Below, in pieces: positions 44,313 to 56,196 of a stretch of DNA of 64,000 bases. The translations under genes were made by a program, and so were the position numbers. Under the pieces are notes generated by a model. It ran no database searches. It was not told the DNA's origin and saw only the letters and a list, made by a program, of their open reading frames with translations. This DNA comes from Glutinoglossum americanum (Eukaryota > Ascomycota > Geoglossomycetes > Geoglossales > Geoglossaceae), in contig JAGHQL010000045.1 of NCBI GenBank assembly GCA_020080175.1, positions 62,001-126,000 on the forward strand, written 5' to 3'. The first letter of the stretch is position 1, and each line of letters opens with the position of its first letter.

Positions 44313-46847
44313 ATGAGGAGAATGGTCTTCTTCCTCTGTAGGCTTAGTCTATTCCGATCTGTCCGCCTGCGTCAACATAGACTGCTGCCCTTCGCTCGCT
44401 ACAAATGGTTTACAGCATCTGCACCTCCAATTCGACGGTCTCATATTCTGCATGCTTGGAGGGTGCCGGTAGCAAGCACGGTCCTGTTAGGTGCATTGGG
44501 TCCTGCAGCGTTCGTGCAGCTGTCGGAAGATGGGGATGACGGCGACGGTCGAACAAGAGAGGAGCGCATGCTCCAAGCTTCAGTAAACGAAACTGAGAAA
44601 CGGGCACTAGATGAGGTCCGTGAACCCTGGAAGGCTGGGAAGGCGGTCATGTTCTGGTTCGACATATATATCATTGAGCCCGTTTGCACTGGGTTGCGAT
44701 TCCTTCACTTGGCCATTATATTTGTGCCGGTGATATTTGCTGTGCCTTTTATTTGGTGCGGTAGAAGGGTAAAGGATAGAGATAATGAACGGTATGGGAC
44801 GCTGCTGTGGTATGAAGTCTTAATTAACGCTATGGAGCGAGCAGGACCAGCATTCATAAAGGTATGACCGTGCCCATAGGATCCTGTATCTTAACGTACT
44901 GACGGGTTCTCGTGAAGCTCGGCCAATGGGCGGCGTCACGCTCAGATATATTTCCAATAGAGCTGTGTAATGTGATGTCCTCATTACACTCCAACGCCCC
45001 TCCCCACTCCCTGAATGCCACCAAACAGACTCTCGTCAAAGCGTTCAATGGCCGGCCATTCGAAGATATATTTGATGAATTCGACGAGATTCCCCTAGGG
45101 GTCGGAGCCATTGCGCAGTGTTACAGGGCGAAGCTTAAGCCAGGCCTCGCAGCTCCAGACTATGATTTTGAGGAAGGACCATTGAAGCTGCGCCACAATA
45201 TTAGGAAAAACGTGGATATCCTCGTCAAGAGTAGTCCAAACTCAGTACCGTCCTCTTATGTTGCTATCAAAGTTCTCCATCCTCGAGTTGACAGGACAGT
45301 GAGTCGGGATCTTCGAATTATGAAAATCTTCGCCGTAATCCTAAATGCGATTCCGAGTATGGAATGGCTATCCCTGCCAGACGAGGTCGACCAGTTCGGC
45401 AAGATGATGAGACTGCAGCTTGACCTCCGGATCGAAGCATCAAATCTTTCTGCGTTCAGAAAGAATTTCAAGAATAGATCAACGGTCTCGTTCCCGGCTC
45501 CGTATACGGAGTACACTACCAGGCATGTGCTGATAGAGGAATTTGCCTCCGGAATCCCCCTTAGCGCTTTTCTAGAGGACGGGGGAGGCGTGTTTCAGCA
45601 AGAAATTGCTGATGAAGGATTAGATGCCTTTCTTGTAAGCCAAATGGCAAGCTCTTTGTGACCCGCGACGACACTTTGACTGACGCGATCCCGCCAGCAT
45701 ATGCTCCTCATCGACAATTTCGTTCACGCTGACCTGCACCCCGGCAACATCATGGTCCGATTCTACAAACCGAAACGACTCGATTTCCTAGAACGACTTA
45801 TCCCTTTCTCCTCACCTAAGGTTAAAGACGGCACAGACGTCACTGAAGAAGTCCTCTCAAGACTCCGCCCTCACCGCCACAAACCCATAGAATGGGCTGA
45901 GCAGCTCTCCCAGATCGACAAGGAAGGTTATCGCCCCCAACTAATCTTCATAGATACCGGTCTCGTCACAGAACTAAACCATACCAACCGCCGCAACTTC
46001 CTTGATCTCTTCAGAGCCGTCGCTGAATTCGATGGCTATAAAGCCGGACACCTGATGATCGAACGCTGCCGCCAACCCGACGCCGTGATCGACAAGGAGA
46101 TCTTCGCGCTCAAGATGCAACATTTAGTGCTCGGCGTAAAAAGCCGCACGTTTGCCCTCGGGAGTGTCAAAATCGGGGATGTACTGAGCGAGGTGCTTGG
46201 GATGATTAGAACGCATCACGTTAGGCTCGAGGGCGACTTTGTGAATGTGGTCATTAGTATTTTACTATTGGAAGGGATTGGGAGGAGTTTAGATCCCGGT
46301 ATTGATTTGTTTAAGAGGTTGGTCTCTCTCCTTCTTGGTCTTAGTCGCTATGGCGGGGAAGCATAACTTGCTAACGCACATTTTCACACAATTTACAGCG
46401 CTCTACCCATCCTCCGCCAACTCGGCGCTCAAAGCGGCGCCTCCGTCCTAAAGACAGGAGATATCTCTCTCCTCAAAGTCTGGGTAGCCCTCGAGACGAG
46501 AGTCTTCCTCCAAGCATCGGTCGAGGATGTAAGTCTCTTTCCAACACTCTCCATCATACCTCCTCCCCTTTCTTGGCTAATCCCCTCCACATACCTTTCG
46601 TTTTGCTGACAAGAAGGATGTCCCAGGTCGAGAGATGCGTCAAGTACGACCAATTATCGCCGAATATATAGACAAAATACTCGCCTCAGATGAAGGATTT
46701 TTTTCTTATTGGTTTCCAGAGGAATTTGGGACATTAGGGGGTTCGGTCAATACATGCATGCGAAGGCGCGTTGTTAGATGGGGGTTTTGGTTTTTTCTTC
46801 CCCCTGGAAGGGAGGGTTCTCCGCAACCCTTAAAGGGTCGACACTAG
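44313..46847 (+). CDS. ABC1/ADCK/UbiB-family atypical kinase, ADCK2/Mcp2-like, mitochondrial
   Basis: The model has exons 44313-44861, 44918-45634, 45698-46317, 46399-46528 and 46617-46847, 748 aa. The N-terminus is Arg-rich without acidic residues (MRRMVFFLCRLSLFRSVRLRQHR), consistent with mitochondrial import. A hydrophobic segment at about 130-150 (FLHLAIIFVPVIFAVPFIW) could be a membrane anchor. UbiB-family motifs are present: KxGQ restored across intron 1 (Lys183-Leu-Gly-Gln186), PLGVGAIAQCYRA, the VAIK lysine at 301, FVHADLHPGN at about 430-439 (restored across intron 2) and LIFIDTGLV as the metal-binding Asp. Mcp2 and ADCK2 relatives act in mitochondrial lipid and coenzyme Q homeostasis. 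The last exon boundary is uncertain (acceptor 46616 or 46613). The final 30 residues, rich in Arg and Trp, may be mis-modelled. Confidence 0.85.
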
Positions 46848-47495
46848 GGCTTTCGATTCGATTCTGTAATTCCATCCTCCTGTATTATCACCAGATTTCC
46901 CAGTTTATGGGCGCATGTACAGATAGAACCACACCATCACGAAAACGAAAAAGGCATGTCCATATACATTTAACCCTACGCCACAAAACCTCTCCGTTCC
47001 TAGATCCTACGTAAGGCCTAGACACAGTCGGTATATATTAACTTCTACAGGGGAAAAGGGATCTCGAATGTATGATATATATACGAGTAGTTCCCCTTTC
47101 CCGGGTTCTATTCTGTTTTTTTTTTTAGTAATAAATTAAATTACACACAAGGATATCCGTAAAAGAAACTATAAGACGAAGGATAATAAAGTTTTTTTAT
47201 AGGAGGGAGGAGCATCCGTAGACAGGAGGGGGGTTCTGAGGACGGTGTATTCACACAGGAATCTCGGGTAAATAACGACTGGAATAAAAAGCAACAATTG
47301 CCCCCCGGCCAGCCTTTTTTGTAAATGCCCTTTTACTCTATGTTCTAAGTACCCAGCCCCATGCACATGCATATGATACAGTTAAAAAAGAAATCGAAGA
47401 ATCCATAGAATAAAGAAGTGGAGTGTTAGCAAGTAACAAGAGTGCATCTGGACAACGCCATTGTTCATTCCGAGGGCCGGGAAAACCCAGGTGCT
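46848..47495. other. Convergent intergenic region
   Basis: These 648 bp lie between the ADCK-type kinase and the helicase gene. It is AT-rich with a T10 run near 47117. No gene was recognised. Confidence 0.45.
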
Positions 47496-50400
47496 TCATC
47501 TTTGAGAGAATCGAAGGGACTTCGAGTTGGTCTGGTCCCCGTAACTTTCCTTAGCATTTATATCTCTGGAAAGTACCTGGTGGAAAATTATCATTAGTCG
47601 AGAACCGCAGGAAAAGTAAGGCGGCGAAGGGGAAACAAACCTCAACGAGTCCTCGGGCAAAAGCCCTACGTGCGGGGCTATCAGCCAAGAAGTTAGAAGA
47701 GCCGTTTCTACCCTTGCAGAGGTCGTTGAAAGTGCCTGTCAAGAGCTGCACATAACATCGTTAGCGACCATCCTTTCTCCCAGATGACGAGATAAAAGGG
47801 GGTGGGGGAGAATAGAACACACCCTATCCAAGCCCTTCTTAAACTCAAGGATAGCCTTTATTGCTCTCGAGTCTGCTCTGACGTAGAAAGGAAGCCAGAA
47901 GTCCATCTCGATGACTCTCCCCTTGACAAGCAAACGACCGCCAAAAAGAGCGGCAGTCAATGGTGTAGTTTCAGAGGTTTCCCGGAGGAAGAGAGTATTC
48001 CCATCGGTTGACTTGGCCATGCTGCTGTACATGAGTAGGGTGGGAAGCTGGGAACTCCCTTTTGCTAGCTTTGGCGCAACGTAGTTAGTCGAAGAAGGGT
48101 GGATCATGGCCGATGCTTCGTTCGGTGTTCTATACAAGATCGGTCCAGTACCAACCGCCAAATTCGGATGTGTACCTGCTAGAATAAGAGCTTTGATGAG
48201 TGGAACACTACTAGAGTTCTCATTAAGTTGCGGATCGCCATATTCAAACCGAAAACGACTCTTAGGATCAGTCTTGGGGATAAGGCCAGCTTCGATCAGA
48301 ATCGTTTCAATTTGCTGGACAGTGTTATCGATTGTACGAAATGCCCCGGGATGGAGAAAATTGTTTCGCGCAAATGAAAGCATTGCATGATCCCCTCGTG
48401 ACGCACGAATGTGTCGCATCTCTCCGAATGCATTGATAAGAGCTATGTGATCGCTACCTGACTCTTGGGTGAAGGAATTTCGCGCTTCGCCCGCTTCTTT
48501 CCTTCTCTCAAGGGGTGACACGAACAAGCTCCGCTCGTTTGAGGCTGCCCCCAGAATGAGAATCGGGTCTAGGCATCGGAAGATCACACTTAAAACTATC
48601 ATTTTGCCTAGTGAAGGGTGGACGGGCCTTTGACGGGTTAGCGATGACTCAAAGATGTGTTCCGAAAGGGGTACGTACAAAGAAGCTAATAGCTTGCCAA
48701 GAGGCGTGAGTTTCTCATCGTCCGTCAGAGCATCCAGCCCCTGCAGCTCCGTAACGGATGCATCTACAGCGCTGGGAGAAGGAGGCTCGATAGCCGCGGC
48801 CAGAACATCGCGAATGGAAGATTTGAAGCCGTGGGATTTAATATCCAAACATATCTCTTGAAGGTCAGACCTAAGCATTTCCGGAAGCCCTATCACCCTC
48901 AAAGAATTGTATCGTTTCTCTGAGTAGAGCGCATAGTAATTTCCATTTTGGACCCGGCCAGCTCGGCCAGCTCGCTGCTTGGCATTTGACTTACTGATCC
49001 ATGTACACTGCAGTTTCGTTATCCGTCGAAGCTGGTCGTATCGTTTCTCACGAAGCTTTCCACAATCGACCACAAACTGCACGTCAGGAATTGTGATAGA
49101 GGTTTCAGCAATATTCGTTGCCAATATGATTTTGCGGCAACCCGGAGGAACAGCGTTAAACACGTCCGTTTGGTCTGCCGAGATTGTTGAGTGCAGCTTT
49201 GATATCTTGAATGCGCGCTCATCGTTAAAGTCGATACCCAAAGGCCCGTGGCTCCTTAAAATCTCTTCCGTTTTGACGATCTCTGCCAACCCGGGTAGGA
49301 AAACTAAGATTGCCCCTTCGTTGGTTGTCTTTGCAATGTGTGCTATAGTAGCTGCAACTAGCCCGAGAGGAACTAACGCATCCTCTTGCTCTGTGGATAT
49401 GATATGCTCACCCCTTGATGAGATGGTACGCTCAGTTTTCCAGTCGATTGTCGAGTCTTTAACATCAGGCAAATTCTCGGAAGTAGATGATTGGGTGGTT
49501 GCGGATGGGTTTGCTATAAAGTTACGCTCGACATCTAGGTATTCTTGAGTTGGGGGATCTAGAAGCCCCAGATTGCTTGGGTGGGATCCCTTGAGCGTCT
49601 CCAAGATCTCCTCCAGAAAGTATTCTCTCACAGGAAAGGTGCGTCCAGGGACACTCAACAACGGACATGTGATGGAACTTCCGTCATTAGCGACGTGTCC
49701 AAAATAACCGGCGAATAGTTCTGTGTCCAGCGTGGCGCTCATGAGAATGACCTTTGGAGTTGGCTTCCCGGCTCTCTCCCTCTCTTTCTGCACATTCTTG
49801 AGCACGATAAGGAGAAAATCTATCAGGATATCTCGCTCGTGAACTTCGTCGATGATCAAGTGTGAGATCCCATCGAGGGTTGCGTCTGCGCCGTGTTGAA
49901 GTTGCGATAGGAGTATGCCCGTGGTGCAGTATGAAATGCTACCGCCAAATCGTGGAAGCTTTGCATCGAACCGCACATGATATCCAACAGTGTTTTGTAG
50001 AGCTTCGTTCCGCTCAACGGCAACTCGGCGGGCTACCGAAGTTGCTGCAATGCGCCTGGGCTGTGTACAGATGATGTTGCACTGGGTCCCGAACCCTCCC
50101 GATATAGCATCTTCAAGTAAAATCTGCGGAACCTGTGTCGTTTTCCCGCTTCCGGTAGCCCCAACTATGATACTGTATGCATTATTCTTTACCAAATCAA
50201 TGACCTTAGCTCGGTACTGATTCATCGGCAACCCCTCCTTCTTTGCCCTGAGGATTTCAAGATCTGGGTTTTTCATATATGCTTCATGCTTCTTTTGGAG
50301 CTCTCGGTTTCGAAGTGGGATGAGAGCAGGGTTCATTTCGACTCGTGTGCGCAATCTCTTAATATTGGTCTCATCATCCCCAGCGACATCTTCCTTCTCA

Positions 50401-51897
50401 TCGGGGAGGCCTCTATTCCTGGCTTCGCCTAGCGTATCAATCATGGTGAGAACGCAATCAGAATCCACACGCATCGTAACCGGAGCTAATGGCTTCAGAA
50501 CTGCCCCATTTGCTGCTTTAGGAGTTCGTAAAAATTGATGGAACAACTCATCATCTTCCTTCGCGATTGCAATTGCAGCTGTCAGGAAGGCAACTTGTTC
50601 TGCCTTCCCTTTTCCGATCATGTCGACTGGATCACCGACGGGCTCGTTGTTGATTAAGACCTGGCCCCGATAGGACGAAAACCATTTAAAGGCGTTTAGG
50701 TGCTTCGCACTTGAGAGTGTCGCTTCCACAGTGGTTCCGGGGTTCATGATTTTATAGAAATCGATGAAAAACCCAGCATTGCCGGTATTCAGGACATTTG
50801 AATCCCTTATTACTATGTTGTCGCTCCCATGCGCGGCGTGATACCTCTCAGCCTCCCTCTTAAACATGATCGAAGCCCCAATTTCTGCCACTCTAAGATC
50901 AACCCCCCTCATAGCGACTTTGATACCCTGCTCAGGAAGCTCAATAGTAACCTCAACGCTCCGCCGCGATCTCCCTCGTTTGTGGATCTGGACCGTTCGT
51001 ACGCTGAAAGTTGGAATACACCCGAATCTAGCTGCGTAGTTGTAAACGTCCTCCTTCGCATCAGCTTCGCTTTGCAAGGTCTGCTTGTCGATGGTCGTAT
51101 CATTGGCATCACTGTAAGCTTCCTTGAGAGTGCCTGAATGATGTAGCTTCGCGATGACGTGGAGGCAAGCTGCTTTTTCAGCGTTGGACTATAGAAGTAA
51201 TTAGTAGTCGTCCCTCAGCCATATGAGCTCAAGATGAACCCACTTTGCTGCGACCCTCCCCAATAGCACTAATAGAAGGTCTGTCCGTTATTTGGCTAGT
51301 AACTGTACATCTCCAAATTCCGTGAAGGCAGTGAGTCTCCCTCCGGCTTCGCAAGTAACTGGTATTAAAAATGAAACTTGAGGGTTGGGTAAACAGAGAT
51401 GGAGGGGCATGGGGATAGTCTTCCTTCGTTGGAAGGTCGAATGTGTTGTGGATGTGTTGCTCGTCAATCAGCTGACGTGTTGACCCGGACTGGTGCTGTC
51501 GTCGAGCAGGCGGAAGCCTTGTGGTTGGGTCGACTGCACGCTTTCCGCCGGCCTTCTGTCGATTCGTAGCTGCATTCCTTAACCCCTTAGGTAACCGCTG
51601 TTTCAATTTCTGACTCTTCGGAGGAGGAGACGGTACGCTAGGTTGCCCGATTGCAGTGCTCTTGTTTCCATCTCTTTGTGCGATGGTATTGTTCCCGAAG
51701 ATTTCAGTGTGCGGGACTCGATTGCTTTCCCCAGCCAATGATTGTACCTGTTGGACCATTGAGTATTTCCGGGTTTGGCATTCGATCATAAGACCATGCC
51801 CGGGAATCTTTCGAGACGTCGCGAAGTTTCCAGCTCGTTTATTGGCCAACAATGGCATGATGCGGCGTCGTAGTGACTGCAGATGTTCATTAGACAA
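47496..51897 (-). CDS. DEVH-box (DExH) RNA helicase, predicted mitochondrial
   Basis: Exons 51897-51244, 51188-47823, 47745-47641 and 47576-47496 (introns 55, 77 and 64 bp) encode 1401 aa. The Arg/Lys-rich N-terminus (SLRRRIMPLLANKRAGNFATSRK) looks like a mitochondrial presequence. A double-stranded-RNA-binding-like segment spans exon 1/2 (GRSKSNAEKAACLHVIAKLH). Helicase motifs: I GATGSGKT (561-568), Ia TQPRRIAA, II DEVH (665-668), III SATLD (702 on), V ATNIAETSITIPDV and VI QRAGRAGR; HA2 and OB-fold domains follow. The C-terminus needs two small exons: LLTGTFNDLCKGRNG and ARGLVEV-LSRDINA. Reading through without them ends early at 47739. Related enzymes are DHX29/30/36-type; which ortholog is not settled. 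The DEVH variant is normal in that group. Confidence 0.9.
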
Positions 51898-52182
51898 GCC
51901 CTAAAGGTTGTGAAGCGGATTCTTGGATCGTACAAAAGCTCTTTTCATGTCGTCTCGACGACAATAGTGAACCTCAGGAGTCTATAGATATTTCAGGGTT
52001 CATGTTAGATAGTCGAAGTGCTATCCAAATCTAGTTTCGTGGAGATGTATGTACTCGACTCTTCCGTTTGAGGCTCTGAAACTCAGAAATTATTTTCGGG
52101 GGTTTGTATCATCACGTGATGAGATGCCTTTAGCTGTGTCTAAGCAGTTTATATAGTGAAGTTCAGTCAGGGTTTTCTTCAT
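51898..52182. other. Helicase promoter and tRNA 5' flank
   Basis: These 285 bp lie upstream of the helicase start (minus strand) and of the tRNA gene (plus strand). No ORF or specific site was recognised. Confidence 0.4.
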
Positions 52183-52266
52183 GGGCAATTGGTCTAGTGG
52201 TCTGATATCCGCTTCGCATAACCGCGTAGATGCGGAGGGTCGTGGGTTCGATTCCCACATTGTCCA
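52183..52266 (+). tRNA. tRNA-Ala (anticodon CGC) with a 12-nt intron
   Basis: The cloverleaf folds fully. The acceptor stem is GGGCAAT with ATTGTCC, including the G3:U70 pair that marks alanine tRNAs, and the discriminator is A. The D arm is GGTCTAGTGGTCTGAT. The anticodon stem TCCGC/GCGGA encloses the loop TT-CGC-A, with a 12-nt intron (52219-52230) at the canonical site one base after the anticodon, then the last loop base T. The variable loop is GGGTC and the T arm GTGGG-TTCGATT-CCCAC. The gene is 84 bp, or 72 nt after splicing. The B box GGTTCGATTCC is intact, and T-rich tracts from about 52273 would terminate Pol III. Confidence 0.95.
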
Positions 52267-52528
52267 CATAAAATTTTCTTATTTTTTCTTTCTTTCCTGC
52301 CTTATGGGGCTTTGGTGAAGAAACTGGTTTTTATTTTTAGGCCCATCGACAGCCCCCAACACACTCGAGAATTGCGGGAGCAGCAGTCCTATGACCAGCA
52401 GATTTTCTAGTCGATTCAAGTGAATCACGGTTCGCAGATGAACGACATTATGGTCAATTGTGGCGTTATCGCTTGAGATGACAACCCACCTTAACAACTA
52501 TATTACTCATTAGTCCGCTGCCAATACA

Positions 52529-53362
52529 ATGTCGCTACCAGCCGCATCAAAGCGTCGATCCATTCGTTGGGTTTGTCCCTTGCTTCTTCTGCTCTGGTCG
52601 TATCACTAATTGCCCTTACGAAAGCTTCCTAATGAAGCGATTGAACCGACATCCACCCTGGTCCTTACATCTCGCAACCAGCATTTTGTCGATCTACGGA
52701 TCTTCAAACCGTTAGTTCCTGGGGAACCTGATCTCCCAAATGAGGGGGGGCCGCTCAGAAGACTAGACTGGGCTTTTTCCGGCATAGCAACGGTCACTGA
52801 AGATCGTCCAGGCTGTTTACACTCGGAATGGTCTCACGAAGTAGATTCAAGGAGTGACAACCCAGACAAGGACGAGGGAGACCTAATTCCACAACGCGAT
52901 GGGTCTATACTTGAAATAGGGAGAATGGTTAACCCATCCACGGGGGAAATGACAGATTACGAGGAGGTCTGGGAAGATTTAGAAGTTGAGGTCACTGGAG
53001 GCGATACGCATCGGATTTGCATTGTGGTCGGAACTGTGGATGATGTAAGGGGCATTAGAGGCAAGATTGTGAGGGTTGGCCAGTGGTGCCAAGGTATATT
53101 GAAAGTAGGCGCGGTGACCAGCGTCGAGCGATGGCATTGGGCACCAAGGAGCTCAGACACTAGCACAGCGAGCAAGGGTGAACAGAGCAATGGGAGTGGT
53201 GGAGATTGGGAGAGAGTGGTCAAGACTGGTGGGGCGTACATTCCGTGCTCTCTTACGTTCATGTCGGGAACGCACCTAAATGGAGTTCCAGCCACTGAAG
53301 AAAACGACGAGCTAAAAGCTGGAGACACAACGTGGAAAGTTGTTGAAAAATATGTGTGGTGA
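52529..53362 (+). CDS. hri1: HRI1-family protein
   Basis: Exons 52529-52570 and 52625-53362 (54-bp intron, phase 0) encode 259 aa. The first exon supplies MSLPAASKRRSIRW, so the spliced start reads SIRWLPNEAIEPTSTLVLTS, matching the HRI1 N-terminus. Further family blocks are HFVDLRIFKPL, LDWAFSGIATV, DRPGCLHSEWSHEVDSRS, EIGRMVNPSTGEMTDYEEVWEDLEV and the closing AGDTTWKVVEKYVW. Hri1 is a small lipocalin-like cytosolic and nuclear protein known from yeast, where it interacts with Hrr25; its molecular role is unresolved. The gene starts about 260 bp downstream of the tRNA. Confidence 0.9.
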
Positions 53363-53805
53363 ATTGGTGTTGATAAATGTTGGCAGCCTTGGGTATTCAT
53401 CGAACTTAGGTTGACGCATTTTGGACTGTTGGCTGGGAGGGTGTCTTACGCAAGGGCAGAGCGAAGGCAATCAAAAATACCAAGATTCCTGGGTTTGGCG
53501 GGTCAGATCACCCCCGCTTACGTTCCAGTGGCTGTCTACAAATTTGTTTTTTCCCATTTAGATGCGTCGCCTTTTGGGCAGGAAAAAATACCGTCAGACT
53601 ATTCAGAGCATTCCACAAACCTATGAACATGTGCTTTTATAGGTTTTACTCGACATTTCTAAACGGAGTGGTGTTCGAAGAATCCAAGATCTGAAAAGGT
53701 GCAAAATACTTTATAAGGTCCCTGTCCCCGCTGTCTCACTGCCCGAATACTAATGATCCAACCTATCTTGAGTGCAAAGGTCTTGCGGCAGCTAACCACT
53801 ACACC
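53363..53805. other. Intergenic region
   Basis: These 443 bp lie between HRI1 and the alpha/beta hydrolase gene, on the same strand. A short open frame (53411-53626) has no recognisable domain. Nothing else was seen. Confidence 0.4.
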
Positions 53806-55355
53806 ATGAAAATATCCTACATCCCGTCCCAGATAGACGGCTTAGCTACGACAACCCCAACACCAGCGCGAGAGTCACCACTTCGCCTTGTGCTGCGTGA
53901 TATCGGCCTTCTTTTTAGATTGCAGATTTACATACCGGCAATGTTCATGCCTGTAACAACAGTCACCCAAAATGCTAGGGTGTATGCAACTTGGCCTAAT
54001 TTGAGAGATTCAACGATTCATGTCGTTCTTTTCTTCTTGGAAGTTCTATTGCTTACGGTGACGGTTCCTGCTTTCGCTATTTTACCAGGGGCCGTTTCCG
54101 CGCTGTTGGCTGTCGTCTGCTGCGGGATGGTCTATGTTGTTTCGATACCGATTAACGGTCCACGGATAGTGAAATCGAGCCTAGATTCTACTACATTCCC
54201 AACCATGGAGCAGTTCGGAGATGAGCGTTGGCTTTTTATAAATGGTATTGCATCAAGGCATGTGTCGTCTAATGCTCTATGTGAACTATTACTAAGAGAT
54301 ACCAGCAACCACTGGCTGCAGTCTAATGTCGATCGAGTCAGTTCAACGTTTGGCCGTCCTGTTCTCGGTATCCATAACCGCAGGTATATCTTACTATTTC
54401 CCAGCATTCCCCACATATAATCGCCTCTAAAATTCACAATAGTTATGGCTTGATATACGATTTACTCGAGTCTCTGATGCAGAGATGTTTTTCTATCACC
54501 ACTGAGGATAGTCGAATTATATACGACCACTTGAAGGCATTTACCCTTGACCCTTCTGTGAAGAAAGTCATTGTTCTTGCTCATTCCCAAGGCGGGCTTA
54601 TATTATCCATGGTGCTGGATCGCATGTATGCGGACCTGCCCTGTGACCAGATGTCGAAACTGGTAGCCGCTCCCCAATCTCCGTATACCCTCATAGACCC
54701 TACTTTCTAACCAAGTCCGTGGAATAAGGAAATCTACACGTTTGGCTCCGCCGCAAGCCATTTCAATAATCCGCTGAACACTATTCGACCGAGAGGCGCC
54801 TCATATAGTAGACTAAACGGCAATGCGAACAACACCGAAGATAGTGAGCGCAAGGTTTCTCACATAGAGCATTATTGCAACGATAACGATCTAGTTGGTA
54901 GATGGGGAGTGCTTTATAATGTAAAGAGCTTGCCTGATAACCGCTACTGTGGCCTCATCTTCACTCGGTGTTACGCTACCGGACATCTGTTCAATCAGCA
55001 CTACATGGATGTCATGTTCCCTATGGACCCACTGCTCGCAAATACTTTCCTGGATGAGCTAGTCGAGGTTGACGAGGAGACTGCTGTACGTCGTGAGGGC
55101 GTACGCGGACAGAAAATAGCCTCTAAGAAGCTTCCTGGCATCAATGGACATGAGGACGCATTGCTAGCAGCTACGCAGAACGGGTTGAGGATTGATTTCA
55201 TTGGCGCAGCAAAGGCTGGTGCTGAAAGGGCGCGTGGAGGGACAGTCAGACAGTTAAGCAGGTTGTGGAGGTATAGGAATGGCCAGAAGCCGCCAATCCC
55301 CTTGGAGACGATGGATGGACTTCTCAATGGTGCTGCACTGAAGGGGGGCAAGTGA
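53806..55355 (+). CDS. Membrane-associated alpha/beta hydrolase, lipase-like, fungal
   Basis: Exons 53806-54383, 54443-54662 and 54729-55355 (introns 59 and 66 bp) encode 474 aa. The N-terminal third has two or three hydrophobic segments (LLFRLQIYIPAMFMPV, VVLFFLEVLLLTVTVPAFAILPG and VSALLAVVCCGMVYVV). The hydrolase core follows: FINGIASRHV as the early strand, GIHNRSYGLIYDLLES restored across intron 1, and the nucleophile elbow VLAHSQGG with Ser241. EIYTFGSAASHF is restored across intron 2. HIEHYCNDNDLVGRWG supplies a candidate acid (Asp) and ATGHLFNQHY a candidate His. Intron 2 must end at the AG at 54727-54728; an AG 13 bp upstream breaks the frame. Such proteins are common in Pezizomycotina and are usually annotated only as hypothetical. 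Substrate and location are unknown. Confidence 0.8.
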
Positions 55356-56089
55356 TAACTGGACATTCACCCCGCATGATAGTAGGTATCAGTGTCGGCA
55401 TAGAAGATGCAGCGAATCTAGAGTTAGCACCCCCACTATCATCCTAGGGAGTCTCCCTTTCGAAGTACCCTGTATTGTAATAGTAGTATGATTTCGCAGT
55501 TATAATCGCAATCGCAGTAGTATTGGCTTCATAACTATGATCTGCTCTTAAGTAATTATTGGGCTGGGCAATCTGTAAATCTCCGCAGCTGAATTGATAT
55601 TCTGCTTTGACCGTCCAAACAGGCGTAGGCCACAAGCAGTCGATCCATGTACCCTACACCTCCTGTGCAACGCTCAGCAATAATGTGTCGACATGCCAGA
55701 GTAATAAAGATACAGACATAGAAATAGACCCAGGCCCTCAGATGCATTAGTTTGCTCTTACAAGCGCATCATGCGGCACATACATACATATAAGTAGACT
55801 TTAAGTCATCTGTAGTGAAGGGAAATCGCGATGCCCATGTGCTCGGGAGTGTTCCGAGCCAGTACCATTTAAGTCGGCATTATCGGGTACGCAACACGTT
55901 CCACTGTAGCAATTTTCACGAGTATTCATGATCCTCAAACAATACACCAGAGCGTCTACTCTGTGCGAACCAAGGCATAGCTCAGCGCCATCTCAGAAGG
56001 ATGAAATATCCTTGACTCCTCACTCCTGCCTCCAACAAGGTACATGTATATGTTGTGCAGATGTATACTATATGTTGAACTGCACTTAT

Positions 56090-56095
56090 AGATAA
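56090..56095 (+). promoter_or_regulatory. GATA-factor motif AGATAA upstream of uricase
   Basis: AGATAA matches HGATAR, the site of AreA-type nitrogen regulators, 375 bp upstream of the uricase ATG. A second match, CGATAA, lies at 56315-56320. Such hexamers are frequent by chance; they matter here only because purine catabolism genes are known AreA targets. Confidence 0.3.
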
Positions 56096-56182
56096 CTTTC
56101 GCTGGGATACCCGGATGGGTAGCAGATTATGTAAGACCACGACGTTGCATGAATGGAGCAATTCGCTTGATGCAGACGGTGT

Positions 56183-56196
56183 TCGGCCTCCTCCGA
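56183..56196 (+). promoter_or_regulatory. UaY-type purine regulator site TCGGCCTCCTCCGA
   Basis: TCGG-N6-CCGA is the dyad bound by UaY, the purine-inducible zinc-cluster activator of Aspergillus nidulans uric-acid genes (PPR1-like class). It lies 274 bp upstream of the uricase start codon, a normal activator distance. The full 8-base dyad with fixed spacing is rare by chance, so this is a credible functional site, though untested. Confidence 0.65.

Noticed and set aside
51229-51243. Read-through of helicase exon 1 to the stop at 51229
   Set aside because: Splicing at GTGGGT restores the conserved GRSKSNAEKAACLH run, so the unspliced end is an artefact.
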